Shown piece after piece: positions 53,339-62,419 of a stretch of 64,000 nucleotides of DNA. Below the pieces are notes generated by a model. The model did not search any database, was not told the origin of the DNA, and saw only the letters and a program-made list of their open reading frames with translations. Each line of letters begins with the position of its first letter. Within the stretch, counting starts at the first letter, position 1. The translations under genes and the position numbers were made by a program. The stretch covers positions 248,001-312,000 of the forward strand of contig CAWIHF010000017.1 of assembly GCA_963835885.1 (NCBI GenBank). Reading direction: 5' to 3'. This DNA is from Roseiarcus sp963835885. Its GTDB lineage: Bacteria > Pseudomonadota > Alphaproteobacteria > Rhizobiales > Beijerinckiaceae.

Positions 53339-55048
53339 ATGCGCGCAAAGCAAAGCAAGGATGGACTCATCGGCCAGGCGATCGCCGGCACTTACGTAGT
53401 GATGTTGGGGTGGGATCTATCGCAAGAGCAGCTGAAAAAAGGCCTGCTCGGCTTCGCCATCCTTCGCGCCGACAAGACCGAGAATGAGAGCTATTGGCTG
53501 CGGGGAATGAAGACCTTCCCGGACGCGACGCCACTTCCGCCGGGCGGCGACGCGTCAAGCCACGACCAGCCCTATCAGACGTTCCAGTGGGCGGACTATT
53601 CGGCGAAGCCCGACCACAAATATTCATACCAGATCATCGCCATGTATGGAGAGCCTGGCGCGTTGAAGGACGGCCCGTCGATCGTCCTCGACGTCGAAAC
53701 GGAATCCGAATGGGCTGACGCGAGCCGAAGTCCGCACAGTGTCTTTTTCAACCGGGCCGCGATCGCATCGCAGGAATATGCGCGTCGATTTCAAAACAAG
53801 CAGCCGGACGAGGTCGGCCCGGCGGCCTTCGATTGGCTCTCGCGCGGTCTTCTCGAGGCGCTTCTGGCGTTCATTGGCCGGGCAAAGGGCAAAGCGTTCG
53901 GGTTGCGCGCGGCGGTTTACGAATTCCAGTTGCCGGCGATCCTGAACGCGCTCCACGACGCCGCCGGCGGCGGCGCGGACGTCGCTGTTCTTTTCGACGA
54001 CATCCAGAACGCCCAGGACGAGCCCGCGCAAACCAACGAGGAGAGGATCGCCGCCGCGAATATATCGCGCCTTTGCACGGGCGTCACGAATGGGAAGATC
54101 ATGCACAACAAGTTCATTGTGCTGACGAAGAACAAGAAGCCGGTGGCGGTATGGACCGGTTCGACGAATTTCACCGAAAGCGCCGTGTACGGGCAGTTGA
54201 ACTGCGGCCACGCCATCGAGGACCCAGTCGTCGCCCAAGGTTACCTCGACTACTGGGAAGAATTGAGCGGCGACCCCGAACTGGGCGCCTTGCGGCAATG
54301 GAACGCGAAAGAGACGCCGACGCCTCAAAGTCCGCCGGCGAAGGGCGTCACGGTCGTCTTCTCCCCCAAGAGCGGACTGAATGACCTGAAACGTTACGCA
54401 GAGATAGCGGACTCCGGCAAGGACGCGCTGTTCATGACGTTCGCCTTCGGCATGAACGCGGCCTTCCTTCCAGTCTACCAGAGCAAGGACGACGTCCTGC
54501 GCTTCGCCTTAATGGACAAGGAAGGGACCGGGAAAGCCGCGGCCAGCGGCCGGAAGCATGTCGACGACCTGCGGAAACAGCCGAACGTCGTCATCGCCGT
54601 CGGGCAGAACATCACGATGAACGAATTCGACCGTTGGGCCCAGGAGCTGCCGGGAATGAAAGTCAGCGTGAACGTTCGATGGGTCCACACCAAATTTATG
54701 CTCGTCGATCCTCTGTCGGACGACCCCGTCGTCATCACCGGTTCGGCGAATTTCAGCAATGCGAGCACGGAAACCAATCACGAGAACATGGTCGTCATTC
54801 GCGGCGACACCCGGGTCGCGGACATCTATCTCGGCGAGTTCATGCGCCAGTTTTCGACCTACGCGTTCCGCGACGCGGCGTACCAGGCGACGCACGATAA
54901 GGGAGACGATCCGGGCAAGTGGCGCCCGCAGGATCTCGCCCCCGACAATTCCTGGGTCAAGGATTACTTCCGGCCCAGGTCGAGCCGGGCGCTGCGACGC
55001 CGCTATTTCGCCGGCGGCGATGGGAAGCCCGGGGATAACGATCAATGA
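53339..55048 (+). CDS. Phospholipase D-like protein with N-terminal fibronectin-III-like region
   Basis: 569 residues. Residues ~10-130 (GTYVVMLGWDLSQEQLKKGL, then FQWADYSAKPDHKYSYQIIA) look like a fibronectin type III-like beta-sandwich. Two PLD half-sites follow. The first is IMHNKFIVLTKNKKPVAVWT with GSTNFTE; it lacks the Asp of a full HKD. The second is VRWVHTKFMLVDPLSDDPVV with GSANFSN, complete. PLD-fold enzymes cut phosphodiesters in lipids or nucleic acids. There is no signal peptide or membrane span, so it is probably cytoplasmic. The stop overlaps the start of the histidine phosphatase gene (ATGA). Start 53339 is used because the frame upstream is non-conserved. Confidence 0.85.
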   Translation: MRAKQSKDGLIGQAIAGTYVVMLGWDLSQEQLKKGLLGFAILRADKTENESYWLRGMKTFPDATPLPPGGDASSHDQPYQTFQWADYSAKPDHKYSYQIIAMYGEPGALKDGPSIVLDVETESEWADASRSPHSVFFNRAAIASQEYARRFQNKQPDEVGPAAFDWLSRGLLEALLAFIGRAKGKAFGLRAAVYEFQLPAILNALHDAAGGGADVAVLFDDIQNAQDEPAQTNEERIAAANISRLCTGVTNGKIMHNKFIVLTKNKKPVAVWTGSTNFTESAVYGQLNCGHAIEDPVVAQGYLDYWEELSGDPELGALRQWNAKETPTPQSPPAKGVTVVFSPKSGLNDLKRYAEIADSGKDALFMTFAFGMNAAFLPVYQSKDDVLRFALMDKEGTGKAAASGRKHVDDLRKQPNVVIAVGQNITMNEFDRWAQELPGMKVSVNVRWVHTKFMLVDPLSDDPVVITGSANFSNASTETNHENMVVIRGDTRVADIYLGEFMRQFSTYAFRDAAYQATHDKGDDPGKWRPQDLAPDNSWVKDYFRPRSSRALRRRYFAGGDGKPGDNDQ

Positions 55049-55800
55049 GCCCGACGAAGATCATGCTTATTCGGCACGCGGAAAAGCCTGTCCCGGATGG
55101 CGCGGACGAAGTCGCGCCGGACGGCTCGCCGGACCCGGAAAGCTTGAGCGAGGACGGCTGGAAACGAGCGCGCGCTCTGGTCGATTTCTTCCGCCAGCCG
55201 AAAGCCTACAACATCGAGACGCCGGACGCCGTCTTCGCGGCGGCGCCGGAGCTCGGCAGCAAGCGGCCGGCGGAAACCGTGACTCCACTCGTCGACGCGT
55301 TGTGGCCGACGGCTCAGCGGGCGACGCATTTTGATGTGAGCGTGAAAAAGGCCAAAGTCACGGACATTGCCGGGAACGCGATGGCGGCGAACGGCGTCGT
55401 TCTGATCTGCTGGGAGCACACTCTCATTCACGGCATCGTCTCCGCGCTGCCCCATGCGCCGGCGACACCACCGAAATGGCCCGGCTCCCGCTTCGACATC
55501 GTCTGGATCCTGAGCGCCAAACCGGGCGGCTGGGATTTCCATCAGACGCCGCAAATGCTGCTCGAAGGCGACCAGAATTCGGTCGTCCCCTTCCCGAGCC
55601 CGAATTCCTTAGCCCGCCGCCACAGAAGGGCCCCGGTTCATGTCGCTTCCCTATGGATTCGCCAAGGCGAAAATCATCGCGCCGCCGGAACTGACGTCCA
55701 AGCGCCTGGAACAGGAAACGCAGTATCATCAACACCTGACACTCGATGTCGGCGGCGACACATGGGACGTCGCCGTCAATGTCGGAACGGACGACGCTGA
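55045..55800 (+). CDS. Histidine phosphatase (phosphoglycerate mutase-like) family protein
   Basis: The catalytic motif is at the N-terminus (MSPTKIMLIRHAEKPVPD, RHAEKP type), and the second catalytic His is in VVLICWEHTLIHGIVSALPH. Members remove phosphate from sugars, nucleotides or phosphohistidine. The first ~185 residues look real. The remainder overlaps the next gene by 160 bp and has Arg/His-rich shadow composition. If one extra base is present as in other genes of this window, the protein would end at TAG 55610-55612. It is coupled to the PLD gene by ATGA. Confidence 0.8.
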   Translation: MSPTKIMLIRHAEKPVPDGADEVAPDGSPDPESLSEDGWKRARALVDFFRQPKAYNIETPDAVFAAAPELGSKRPAETVTPLVDALWPTAQRATHFDVSVKKAKVTDIAGNAMAANGVVLICWEHTLIHGIVSALPHAPATPPKWPGSRFDIVWILSAKPGGWDFHQTPQMLLEGDQNSVVPFPSPNSLARRHRRAPVHVASLWIRQGENHRAAGTDVQAPGTGNAVSSTPDTRCRRRHMGRRRQCRNGRR

Positions 55801-56317
55801 CGACCTGCTCCGCTACCAGCTGATTTTTGACTTCCACCATCCGATTGTTACCAGCCTCAATTCCGCGCCGGCCGGATCGAAGGCGCTGACCGGCGTGACC
55901 CAGCTTCCCGCGCTCGATTTCATACGCAGCGACGTTCTGTCGGAGACCGGGTCCTGGCGGGACAGCGACCCGATGGACGGATCGAGCGCCGTCGAACCCG
56001 TCGCGTCGCTGAAACGACTGTTCCTGAGCGCGCGCGACAACGCGTGGGATGTCTACGTCTTCGGCCGCTTCTATTCCGAGGGGAACGGCATCCACGACGT
56101 CCATTTCAATCAAGGGTCGCGGGGGCGCCATTTCCAGCACCGCCCCGGCGACGACCATAACGACCACAACGACGTCTGGCAGGACGGAGCGGTGGTGGTG
56201 AATCGGGGATCCGGCTCATGGGCGGCCTATTTTGCCATGTTCACGCAGCAGTCGACCCAGACCGACGATCTGGGCAATCCCGCCTCCTGCTCACGGGGCT
56301 CATCATTGTCGCGGTGA
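55640..56317 (+). CDS. DUF2278 (YukJ-like) family protein with altered C-terminus
   Basis: 225 residues. MSLPYGFAKAKIIAPPEL, HLTLDVGGDTWDVAVNVGTD, the core FHHPIVTSLNSAP and LPALDFIRSDVL, and GIHDVHFNQGSRGRHF and NDVWQDGAVVVNRG match the DUF2278/YukJ pattern. Its function is not known. It probably belongs to the same transcript as the PLD and phosphatase genes. The last ~9 residues (after TDDLGNP) are encoded by an inverted fragment of an ABC permease gene, so the natural end has been replaced. Confidence 0.75.
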   Translation: MSLPYGFAKAKIIAPPELTSKRLEQETQYHQHLTLDVGGDTWDVAVNVGTDDADDLLRYQLIFDFHHPIVTSLNSAPAGSKALTGVTQLPALDFIRSDVLSETGSWRDSDPMDGSSAVEPVASLKRLFLSARDNAWDVYVFGRFYSEGNGIHDVHFNQGSRGRHFQHRPGDDHNDHNDVWQDGAVVVNRGSGSWAAYFAMFTQQSTQTDDLGNPASCSRGSSLSR

Positions 56318-56517
56318 TTACGGCGGCGGGAGGGGAGAAGCGGGCGAGGTGAGGCTGTTATCGCGCGCCCCGCCCCCGCCCCGCCCCCTATGCGCACGCC
56401 GGCGCTGACGCCGAAGGTGTTCAGCATGGTGAGCAACAGCACGAGAAACAGCGCGCCGCCCCAGACGCTCGGAAGATTGGCCTTGCCGCCCGACACCGAC
56501 GTGCCGCCGATGGAGCG
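56283..56517. pseudogene. Rearranged copy of a sugar ABC permease 3' end, with internal micro-inversion
   Basis: On the minus strand, 56393-56517 reads SVSGGKANLPSVWGGALF, then LLLTMLNTFGVSAGVR. This is nearly identical to residues shortly before the end of the permease encoded at 60509-61450. The last 22 codons of that gene (LLLTGLIIVAVITAAGGEKR, then AR and stop) are also present, at 56283-56352, but on the plus strand. They have been flipped in place, with about 40 bp of GC-rich filler between the pieces. It is non-coding debris and supplies the last codons of the DUF2278 frame. Confidence 0.75.
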
Positions 56518-56526
56518 GCTCGGCCA

Positions 56527-56800
56527 CGCTCAAGCAGGACCACGAGCTGATCGTCATGGGGCCTTAGCGTTATGTGCGCCACCCGCTCTAATCCGAAGTT
56601 CCCGGAAGTTCGGTCTAATGTGCGCCACCCGCTCTATACCGGACTGCTGGTCGCAATCGCTGGAGTTTCGTCGCATGACAGCTTCTTCGAGGCTGAGCCT
56701 ACGCCAGAACGCGCCGGTTCGGCGAGCCCTGCGAAGGCTACGCGGAGCGCACCCGGCGCTCATTCCTTTTCTGATCCGACCCGCGGCGCCGGAGGCGGCC
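56527..56800. pseudogene. Scrambled fragments of an ICMT-like methyltransferase gene
   Basis: On the plus strand TLKQDHELIVMGP-stop-RYVRHPL is followed, 46 bp on, by a second copy of the 19-bp ATGTGCGCCACCCGCTCTA (56572-56590 and 56618-56636) leading into VRHPLYTGLLVAIAG. The next ~45 bp are flipped: on the minus strand they read WRRLSLEEAVMRR. The plus strand then resumes with RRFGEPCEGYAERTRR. In the intact relative at 52611-53117 all these blocks lie in one frame. So the segment has a nonsense codon, a partial duplication and a micro-inversion. Confidence 0.65.
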
Positions 56801-56801
56801 G

Positions 56802-57845
56802 CTACGCGATCCGCTTTCGCGATTTGGCGAACGTGTCGAACGCGACGGCCAGCACGATGATGAAGCCGATGATGATCTGCTGAATGTAAGAGGAAACATT
56901 CATCAGCACGAGGCCGTTCAAAAGCACGCCGATCAGCAAGGTGCCGACAACTGTGCCGAAAATCGTGCCGATCCCGCCGAACAGACTGGTCCCGCCGATG
57001 ACCACCGAGGCGATCACCGTCAGTTCGTAGCCAGTCCCGGCGACCGCCTCCGCCGAATTGAGACGAGCCGAAAGGATGAATGCGCCGAGCCCGGCGAAGA
57101 AGCCGGTGAGCACGTAGACGCTGAGAATGATCCGGCGCACATTGAGCCCGGAAAGCCGCGCAGCCTCCGGATTGCCGCCGACCGCGTAGACCTGGCGCCC
57201 ATAGCGCGTATAGCGCAGGACCACGTGGCAGGCCAGTGCGCAGATCAGGAAGAGGATCACCGGCACCGGGATTGGCCCGATCTTCCCCTGCCCCCACCAG
57301 ACATAGTTCAAATCGAATCCGCTGATCGGCCCGCCGTTGCCGAACAAAAGCGCGGCGCCGCGCCACGCCGACATGCCGCCGAGCGTGACGACGAAGGGGG
57401 GGACCTTCAGCCGGGTGATGGCAAACCCTTGGACGAAACCTCCCGCCGTACCGACCAGAATCGCCGCCAGCACCGCGGCGCCCCAGCCGTAGCCGAGCGC
57501 GGCCTCGCCAGAACCGACCGTGAAGCGGTGGGCGAGGCCGCCCTTGGCGACCGCCGCCGCCACCAGCCCGCAAAAGGCGAGCAACGAACCGACCGAGAGG
57601 TCGATACCCGCCGTCAGGATGACAAAAGTCATGCCCAGGGAAAGCAGCCCGACGATCGAAACCTGGCGCATGACGTTGAGCAGGTTGAACGGGCTCAGGA
57701 AGCGTGGCTGGCCAATGGCAAAGGCCACCATCAGGACGGCAAGGAATATGAGCGGAGCAAAGCGGGCGAGGGTTCCGATCACATCGATTCTCGCCGCTCC
57801 GACGGTCTGCGCCCGGCGAGCGTCCGCAACCCCTCCCCTCCTCAT
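56802..57845 (-). CDS. RbsC-like sugar ABC transporter permease
   Basis: A 347-residue inner-membrane permease with about ten hydrophobic spans. The family blocks are NLLNVMRQVSIVGLLSLGMT, FVILTAGIDLSVGSLLAFCG, VPPFVVTLGGMSAWRG, and the cytoplasmic loop YAVGGNPEAARLSGLNVRRI that contacts the ATPase. It ends the operon and overlaps the preceding ATPase gene (ATGA), whose product presumably energises it. Ribose, xylose or a similar pentose/hexose is likely; the sugar cannot be told. Confidence 0.9.
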   Translation of the reverse strand: MRRGGVADARRAQTVGAARIDVIGTLARFAPLIFLAVLMVAFAIGQPRFLSPFNLLNVMRQVSIVGLLSLGMTFVILTAGIDLSVGSLLAFCGLVAAAVAKGGLAHRFTVGSGEAALGYGWGAAVLAAILVGTAGGFVQGFAITRLKVPPFVVTLGGMSAWRGAALLFGNGGPISGFDLNYVWWGQGKIGPIPVPVILFLICALACHVVLRYTRYGRQVYAVGGNPEAARLSGLNVRRIILSVYVLTGFFAGLGAFILSARLNSAEAVAGTGYELTVIASVVIGGTSLFGGIGTIFGTVVGTLLIGVLLNGLVLMNVSSYIQQIIIGFIIVLAVAFDTFAKSRKRIA

Positions 57846-59368
57846 GCCGCCCTCGCGCCCAGCGTCATCATGGCCATCAGCCTTTCCTGGTTCGCCTCCG
57901 AGTGACCGATCTGACCGGTGACGCGTCCTTCGCGAAGCGTCACGATACGGTCGCTGATCGCCAGCACTTCCGGCAGCTCCGAGGATATGGCGACAACCGC
58001 GATTCCCGATTGCGCCATCTCGAACAGCAGGTTGTGGACCTCGACCTTTGCGCCCACGTCGATCCCCCGCGTCGGCTCGTCGACGATCAGCACTTTCGGG
58101 CGCACCGCCAACCAGCGGGCGAGCACGACCTTTTGCTGATTGCCGCCGGAGAGATTGGCGACCGATTGCTCGGCGCTGGTCATTCGGATGTTGAGCGCGC
58201 GGCGGAATTCGTTGACCAGTCCGAGCTCCGCTTTCTCGTCGACAAAGACGCGCCAGCGGCTGATGCGGTCGAGCACCGCCATGCTCAGATTGGCCCGCAC
58301 CGCAAGCGACAGGAACAGCGCCTGCTGCTTGCGGTCCTCTGGCACCAGCCCGACGCCGTGACGGATGGCGTCCTCGGGAGAGCGGATCCGGACCTCGGCG
58401 CCATCGACCATGATGCGGCCGCTGTCGAAGGGGTCGGCGCCGAAAATCGCCCGCGCCATCTCGGTGCGGCCCGCGCCGACGAGACCGGCAATTCCAAGAA
58501 TCTCGCCCCGGCGCACTTCGAGATCGACATGATCGAGCACCGTCGCGTGCGGGTCCTGCGCGTTGCCGCGGCGTGTCAGTCCCTCGACTCTCAGCACGAC
58601 GGCGCCGCTCTCGGCGGAAGCACGCCGGGCGTAGAGTTCGTTCACCTGTCGCCCAACCATGAGGCGTATAATGTCGTCGATTCCGGTGTCGGCGACCGAG
58701 CCGGCGCCCACCTGACGACCGTCGCGCAGCACGGTGTAGCGGTCGCAGATTGCCATGACCTCATCGAGGCGGTGGGTGACGAAGATCACGCTGATGCCGC
58801 TCGCCTTGAGGTCGCGAATGATGCGAAAGAGCTTGTCCACTTCAACGGAGCTCAACGCCGACGTCGGCTCGTCCATGACGATCAACCGCGACTCCATCGA
58901 CAGGCCGCGCGCGATCTCGACCAGTTGCTGTTCGGCTACGCTGAGGTCGCGCACGAGGGCCATCGGGTCGAGGTCAAGCCCCAGCCGCCGGATGATGGCC
59001 TCCGTTTCGGAGCCGAGCTTCCGCCAGCTGACAAAGGGACGCGGCCCGGGTTCGCGTCCGATGAAGACATTCTCGGCGATGGTGAGGTTCGGAGCCAGCG
59101 TCAGCTCCTGGTAGATGGTGACGATGCCTTGCTTCTGCGCGGCGTGCGGCGTGCGGAGTTCGATCGGTTTGCCTGAAAAGACGATCGCGCCGGCGTCCGG
59201 CGGTTGCGCGCCGGAAAGGATCTTCAGAAGCGTCGACTTGCCCGCACCGTTCTCGCCAAGGAGCGCATGGACCTCCCCCGATCCTACCACGAAATCCACC
59301 GAATTGAGCGCGGTCACGCCGGGAAAGCGCTTGGTGATCCCGGTCATGCTGAGGATCGGACCAGCCAT
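57842..59368 (-). CDS. RbsA-like sugar ABC transporter ATPase (two ABC domains)
   Basis: 508 residues with duplicated ABC domains. The first has Walker A HALLGENGAGKSTLLKILSG, signature DLSVAEQQLVEIARGLS, and Walker B LIVMDEPTSAL. The second has a degenerate Walker A (GIAGLVGAGRTEMARAIFG), signature LSGGNQQKVVLARWLAVRPK and VLIVDEPTRGIDVGAK. This asymmetric layout is typical of CUT2 sugar importers. Start 59368 (MAGPILSMTG) fits the family; the frame is open 14 codons further. It lies between a binding-protein gene and the permease. Confidence 0.93.
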   Translation of the reverse strand: MAGPILSMTGITKRFPGVTALNSVDFVVGSGEVHALLGENGAGKSTLLKILSGAQPPDAGAIVFSGKPIELRTPHAAQKQGIVTIYQELTLAPNLTIAENVFIGREPGPRPFVSWRKLGSETEAIIRRLGLDLDPMALVRDLSVAEQQLVEIARGLSMESRLIVMDEPTSALSSVEVDKLFRIIRDLKASGISVIFVTHRLDEVMAICDRYTVLRDGRQVGAGSVADTGIDDIIRLMVGRQVNELYARRASAESGAVVLRVEGLTRRGNAQDPHATVLDHVDLEVRRGEILGIAGLVGAGRTEMARAIFGADPFDSGRIMVDGAEVRIRSPEDAIRHGVGLVPEDRKQQALFLSLAVRANLSMAVLDRISRWRVFVDEKAELGLVNEFRRALNIRMTSAEQSVANLSGGNQQKVVLARWLAVRPKVLIVDEPTRGIDVGAKVEVHNLLFEMAQSGIAVVAISSELPEVLAISDRIVTLREGRVTGQIGHSEANQERLMAMMTLGARAA

Positions 59369-59443
59369 GAAACCCGATTGATCTCGCGAGTGAATAAGCG
59401 CGCGAGGCAAAACGCGCCCCGCGCGCTCCGGCGCCAGTCCGGA

Positions 59444-60406
59444 CTATTTGACCTCGTTGAGGCGTTCAGCCTGATTGAGGTTGTCCTTGGTGATCGCGAT
59501 CGGCGTCAACAAGGTAACTTTCTGATCCGGCTTCTTCCCATCCCTGAGGAATGCCACGAGCGTATCGAGCGCGCCCTTGCTCTGGCCCCCTGGCATCTGC
59601 TCGATGGTCGCGGTCATGTTGCCGTCGCGGATCTGCCCGAGCGCCTCAGGCAGGGCGTCGAAGCCGATCAGCTTGACCTTGCCGACTAGGTTTCGAGCCT
59701 TCAGGGTCTGGAGAGCGCCAAGCGCCATGTCGTCGTTCGCGCAAACGATGACGTCCGGGGGCGTCTTCATGCTGTCGAGCGCCAACTCGGTCATCGCCAT
59801 GCCCTTGGACCGGTCAAATGCAGCCGTATCCTCGAACACGATCTTGTACTTGTCCTTGGCCTTGTCGAGGACGTTGTGCAGCCCTTTGTTGCGGTCGATC
59901 GCAGGGCTGGAGCCCGACTGACCCTGAAGGTTCATGACGGTCGCGCCGTTCGGGAACAGCTTCATGATGAGCTCGCCCTGCGCCTCGCCGCCCTTGACGT
60001 TGTCGGCGCCGACATGGGCGAGGATCCCCGGAACCTTGTCGACCCTGCGGTCGATCGTGACGACCGGAACTTTAGCGTCGACGGCTTCCTGCAGTGCGGG
60101 CGCCATGGCGTCGACCTCGTTCGGGCTGATGACGATTCCGTCGACGCCCTGCGTGATCGCCGCCTCCACGTCGGCCGTCTGCTTCGGCGACGAACCTTGG
60201 CCGTCTGCCACGACGAGTTCGATGCCGCCAAGCTTCGCGGATTCGGCCTTCATCGCATCCACCATGTGGACGAAGAACGGAAAGGCCATGTTCGGCAGCG
60301 AAACCATGATCTTCAGCTGTTTGTCTGCTGCTACGGTCGGCGCGCTGAGAGCCAACGCGACCGCGACAGCGCCGCCAAGCAGCGCCATCTTTCTCAAACT
60401 GAGCAT
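59444..60406 (-). CDS. RbsB-like periplasmic sugar-binding protein
   Basis: A 320-residue protein with a signal peptide (MLSLRKMALLGGAVAVALAL ending SAPTVAA) and a type I periplasmic-binding fold: KIMVSLPNMAFPFFVHMVDA, GVDGIVISPNEVDAMAPALQ, VPVVTIDRRVDKVPGILAHV and PDVIVCANDDMALGALQTLK. GGGAGGAAAAAT before the ATG at 60406 is a strong ribosome site. It should capture the sugar for the ATPase and permease encoded just downstream. Confidence 0.93.
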   Translation of the reverse strand: MLSLRKMALLGGAVAVALALSAPTVAADKQLKIMVSLPNMAFPFFVHMVDAMKAESAKLGGIELVVADGQGSSPKQTADVEAAITQGVDGIVISPNEVDAMAPALQEAVDAKVPVVTIDRRVDKVPGILAHVGADNVKGGEAQGELIMKLFPNGATVMNLQGQSGSSPAIDRNKGLHNVLDKAKDKYKIVFEDTAAFDRSKGMAMTELALDSMKTPPDVIVCANDDMALGALQTLKARNLVGKVKLIGFDALPEALGQIRDGNMTATIEQMPGGQSKGALDTLVAFLRDGKKPDQKVTLLTPIAITKDNLNQAERLNEVK

Positions 60407-60508
60407 ATTTTTCCTCCCTGTCCCTTTAACCGGGCCTCGCAAATTGGACTTCGCCGCGGGGCCTGTCAATTTGGCGCACGTAAGCGGAACCCCCTCTGGA
60501 ACGACGCG

Positions 60509-61450
60509 TCACCTCGCCCTTCTCTCCCCTCCCGCCGCCGTGATCACCGCGACAATGATGAGCCCCGTGAGCAGAAGCCGCACGCCGGCGCTTACGCCGA
60601 AGGTGTTCAGCATGGTGAGCAGCAGCACGAGAAACAGCGCGCCGCCCCAGACGCCGGGAAGATTGGCCTTGCCGCCCGACACCGACGTGCCGCCGATGAC
60701 GACGACCGCGATCGAGGACAAGAGGTATTCGTTGCCGATGTCGACGTTGGCGCCGCGGAAGTAGCCGGCGAGCAACGCGCCATCGACGCCCCCAAGCGCG
60801 CCGCAGAGCGCGTATGTCGCGAAGCGCACCGGCTCGACGCTGACGCCCGCCAGGCGCGCGGCGCGGATGTTCTGTCCGATCGCCAGGACGGAGCGACCCC
60901 AGATCGTGCGGTGGAGCGCCACATGCGCGCCGCCGGCGAACAAGGCCGCCAGGATCGCCAGCAGCGGCACGCCGATGAATTCGATGTTGGTAAAGTCGGC
61001 AAAGCCCGGCGGCGGCTTGATCTGCAGGCCGCGGCCATAAGAAATGTCGATCGACTGGATGATGAAGCTTGCCGACAGGGTCGCGATGATCGGCGGGATG
61101 CGCAGGAGCCAGATCAGGAGATAGTTGGCGACGCCGACCGCAACACCGCAGCCGAGCGCTGCGAGAAGCCCGACGGCGACCAAGGAATCGTCGCCGCCCA
61201 TGGTCTTCATCGCCACGGCGCTCGCCAGCCCGATGTTGGCGGGCAGCGAAAGGTCGACGTTGCCGGGTCCGAGCGTGATGACGAACATTTGTCCCACGCC
61301 AACGATCACGGTGAACACCGCAAGCGACAGCGCGGCGGTCAGCATCCCGCCCCCGCCGTGGCCGCCGGTGAAGGCGACCGCCGCGAGCCAGACCACGAAC
61401 GCGCCGAGGAACGACCAGACCCACGGCCGTGCGGCGAGCGCATTCGTCAT
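60509..61450 (-). CDS. Sugar ABC transporter permease, YjfF/YtfT-like (second permease of first importer)
   Basis: A 313-residue membrane protein. LSLAVFTVIVGVGQMFVITL, GPGNVDLSLPANIGLASAVA, IPPIIATLSASFIIQSIDIS and the loop AIGQNIRAARLAGVSVEPVR are CUT2 permease blocks, ending LLLTGLIIVAVITAAGGERR. It overlaps the upstream permease gene (ATGA). A second permease is typical of the YtfQ-YtfR-YtfT-YjfF galactofuranose importer of E. coli, which pairs two different permeases. Part of its 3' end recurs, scrambled, at 56.3-56.5 kb. Confidence 0.88.
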   Translation of the reverse strand: MTNALAARPWVWSFLGAFVVWLAAVAFTGGHGGGGMLTAALSLAVFTVIVGVGQMFVITLGPGNVDLSLPANIGLASAVAMKTMGGDDSLVAVGLLAALGCGVAVGVANYLLIWLLRIPPIIATLSASFIIQSIDISYGRGLQIKPPPGFADFTNIEFIGVPLLAILAALFAGGAHVALHRTIWGRSVLAIGQNIRAARLAGVSVEPVRFATYALCGALGGVDGALLAGYFRGANVDIGNEYLLSSIAVVVIGGTSVSGGKANLPGVWGGALFLVLLLTMLNTFGVSAGVRLLLTGLIIVAVITAAGGERRAR

Positions 61451-62418
61451 CGCGCCGCCCCGCGGCTGATGAGAACCCGCGCGGCGAGAACGATGATCAG
61501 GATCGCGCCGTTGGCGGCGACCTGCCAGTCCGGGGGAATGCGCATGAAGGTGAGAAGCGGCGAGGCCGCCATCGCCATGGTCAAGGCGCCGAGCACCGCC
61601 CCGATCGGCGACACTTTTCCGCCGACGAATTCCCCGCCGCCGAGAATGACGCCGGCGATCGACAGAAGCGTGTAGCCATTGCCGATATTGGCGTCGGCCG
61701 AGGTCGTGATGCCGACGAGCGCCATTCCCGACAGCACGCCGAACAACCCGGCCAGCGCGTAGAGCGCCGCTTTGGCCTTCAGGAGCGACCAGCCTGCGCG
61801 CTCGATCGCGATCGCGTTGCCGCCCGAACCTCGAAGGATCGCCCCATAAGACGTCCGCATCAGTCCGAACCAGGCAATCCCGGCGATAAGGATGGCGGCG
61901 ACAATCGGGAATGGGACGAGCGGCGGCTTGACGCCCATGATCGCCTGCAGCCAGGCGGGCGCTGTTCCGCCCGGCTTCGGCAAGAGCAGGATCGCCAGCC
62001 CCTGCCAGACGAAGCTCATGCCGAGCGTCACCACGATCGAGGGCAGGTTGCGCAGATAGATCAACGCGCCGAGCGCGGCGTAAAGAGCGACGCAGCCGAG
62101 AAGCGCGAGCGCGCCGAGCGCGGGCGCGTCGCGCAGCCAGGTCGCCGAGACGCAGCAGACGAAGCCGACGAAGGTGCCGATCGACAGGTCGAGGTCGTTG
62201 CCTGCGATGACGAACATCTGCGCGACCGTGGCGAGCGCAATCGGGATCGCCAGATTGAGCATCAGCGTGAAGCCGAAATAGCTGATCGCGCGCGGATTCA
62301 GCCAGGCGATCGCCGCGACCACGAGGGCGAGGGACAGGGCCGGCAGCGCCGCCCGCAGCCTGCGCCGCAGGTCCGCGCCGCTCCCCGCGAGATCGGGCGC
62401 GGAAGCCGCGACGCTCAT
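61447..62418 (-). CDS. Sugar ABC transporter permease (first permease of first importer)
   Basis: A 323-residue CUT2 permease: ISYFGFTLMLNLAIPIALAT, VAQMFVIAGNDLDLSIGTFV, LPSIVVTLGMSFVWQGLAIL and the loop LRGSGGNAIAIERAGWSLLK. It lies one base from the ATPase gene and overlaps the second permease gene, so ATPase and both permeases are probably made together as a heterodimeric channel. Confidence 0.9.
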   Translation of the reverse strand: MSVAASAPDLAGSGADLRRRLRAALPALSLALVVAAIAWLNPRAISYFGFTLMLNLAIPIALATVAQMFVIAGNDLDLSIGTFVGFVCCVSATWLRDAPALGALALLGCVALYAALGALIYLRNLPSIVVTLGMSFVWQGLAILLLPKPGGTAPAWLQAIMGVKPPLVPFPIVAAILIAGIAWFGLMRTSYGAILRGSGGNAIAIERAGWSLLKAKAALYALAGLFGVLSGMALVGITTSADANIGNGYTLLSIAGVILGGGEFVGGKVSPIGAVLGALTMAMAASPLLTFMRIPPDWQVAANGAILIIVLAARVLISRGAAR

Positions 62419-62419
62419 C

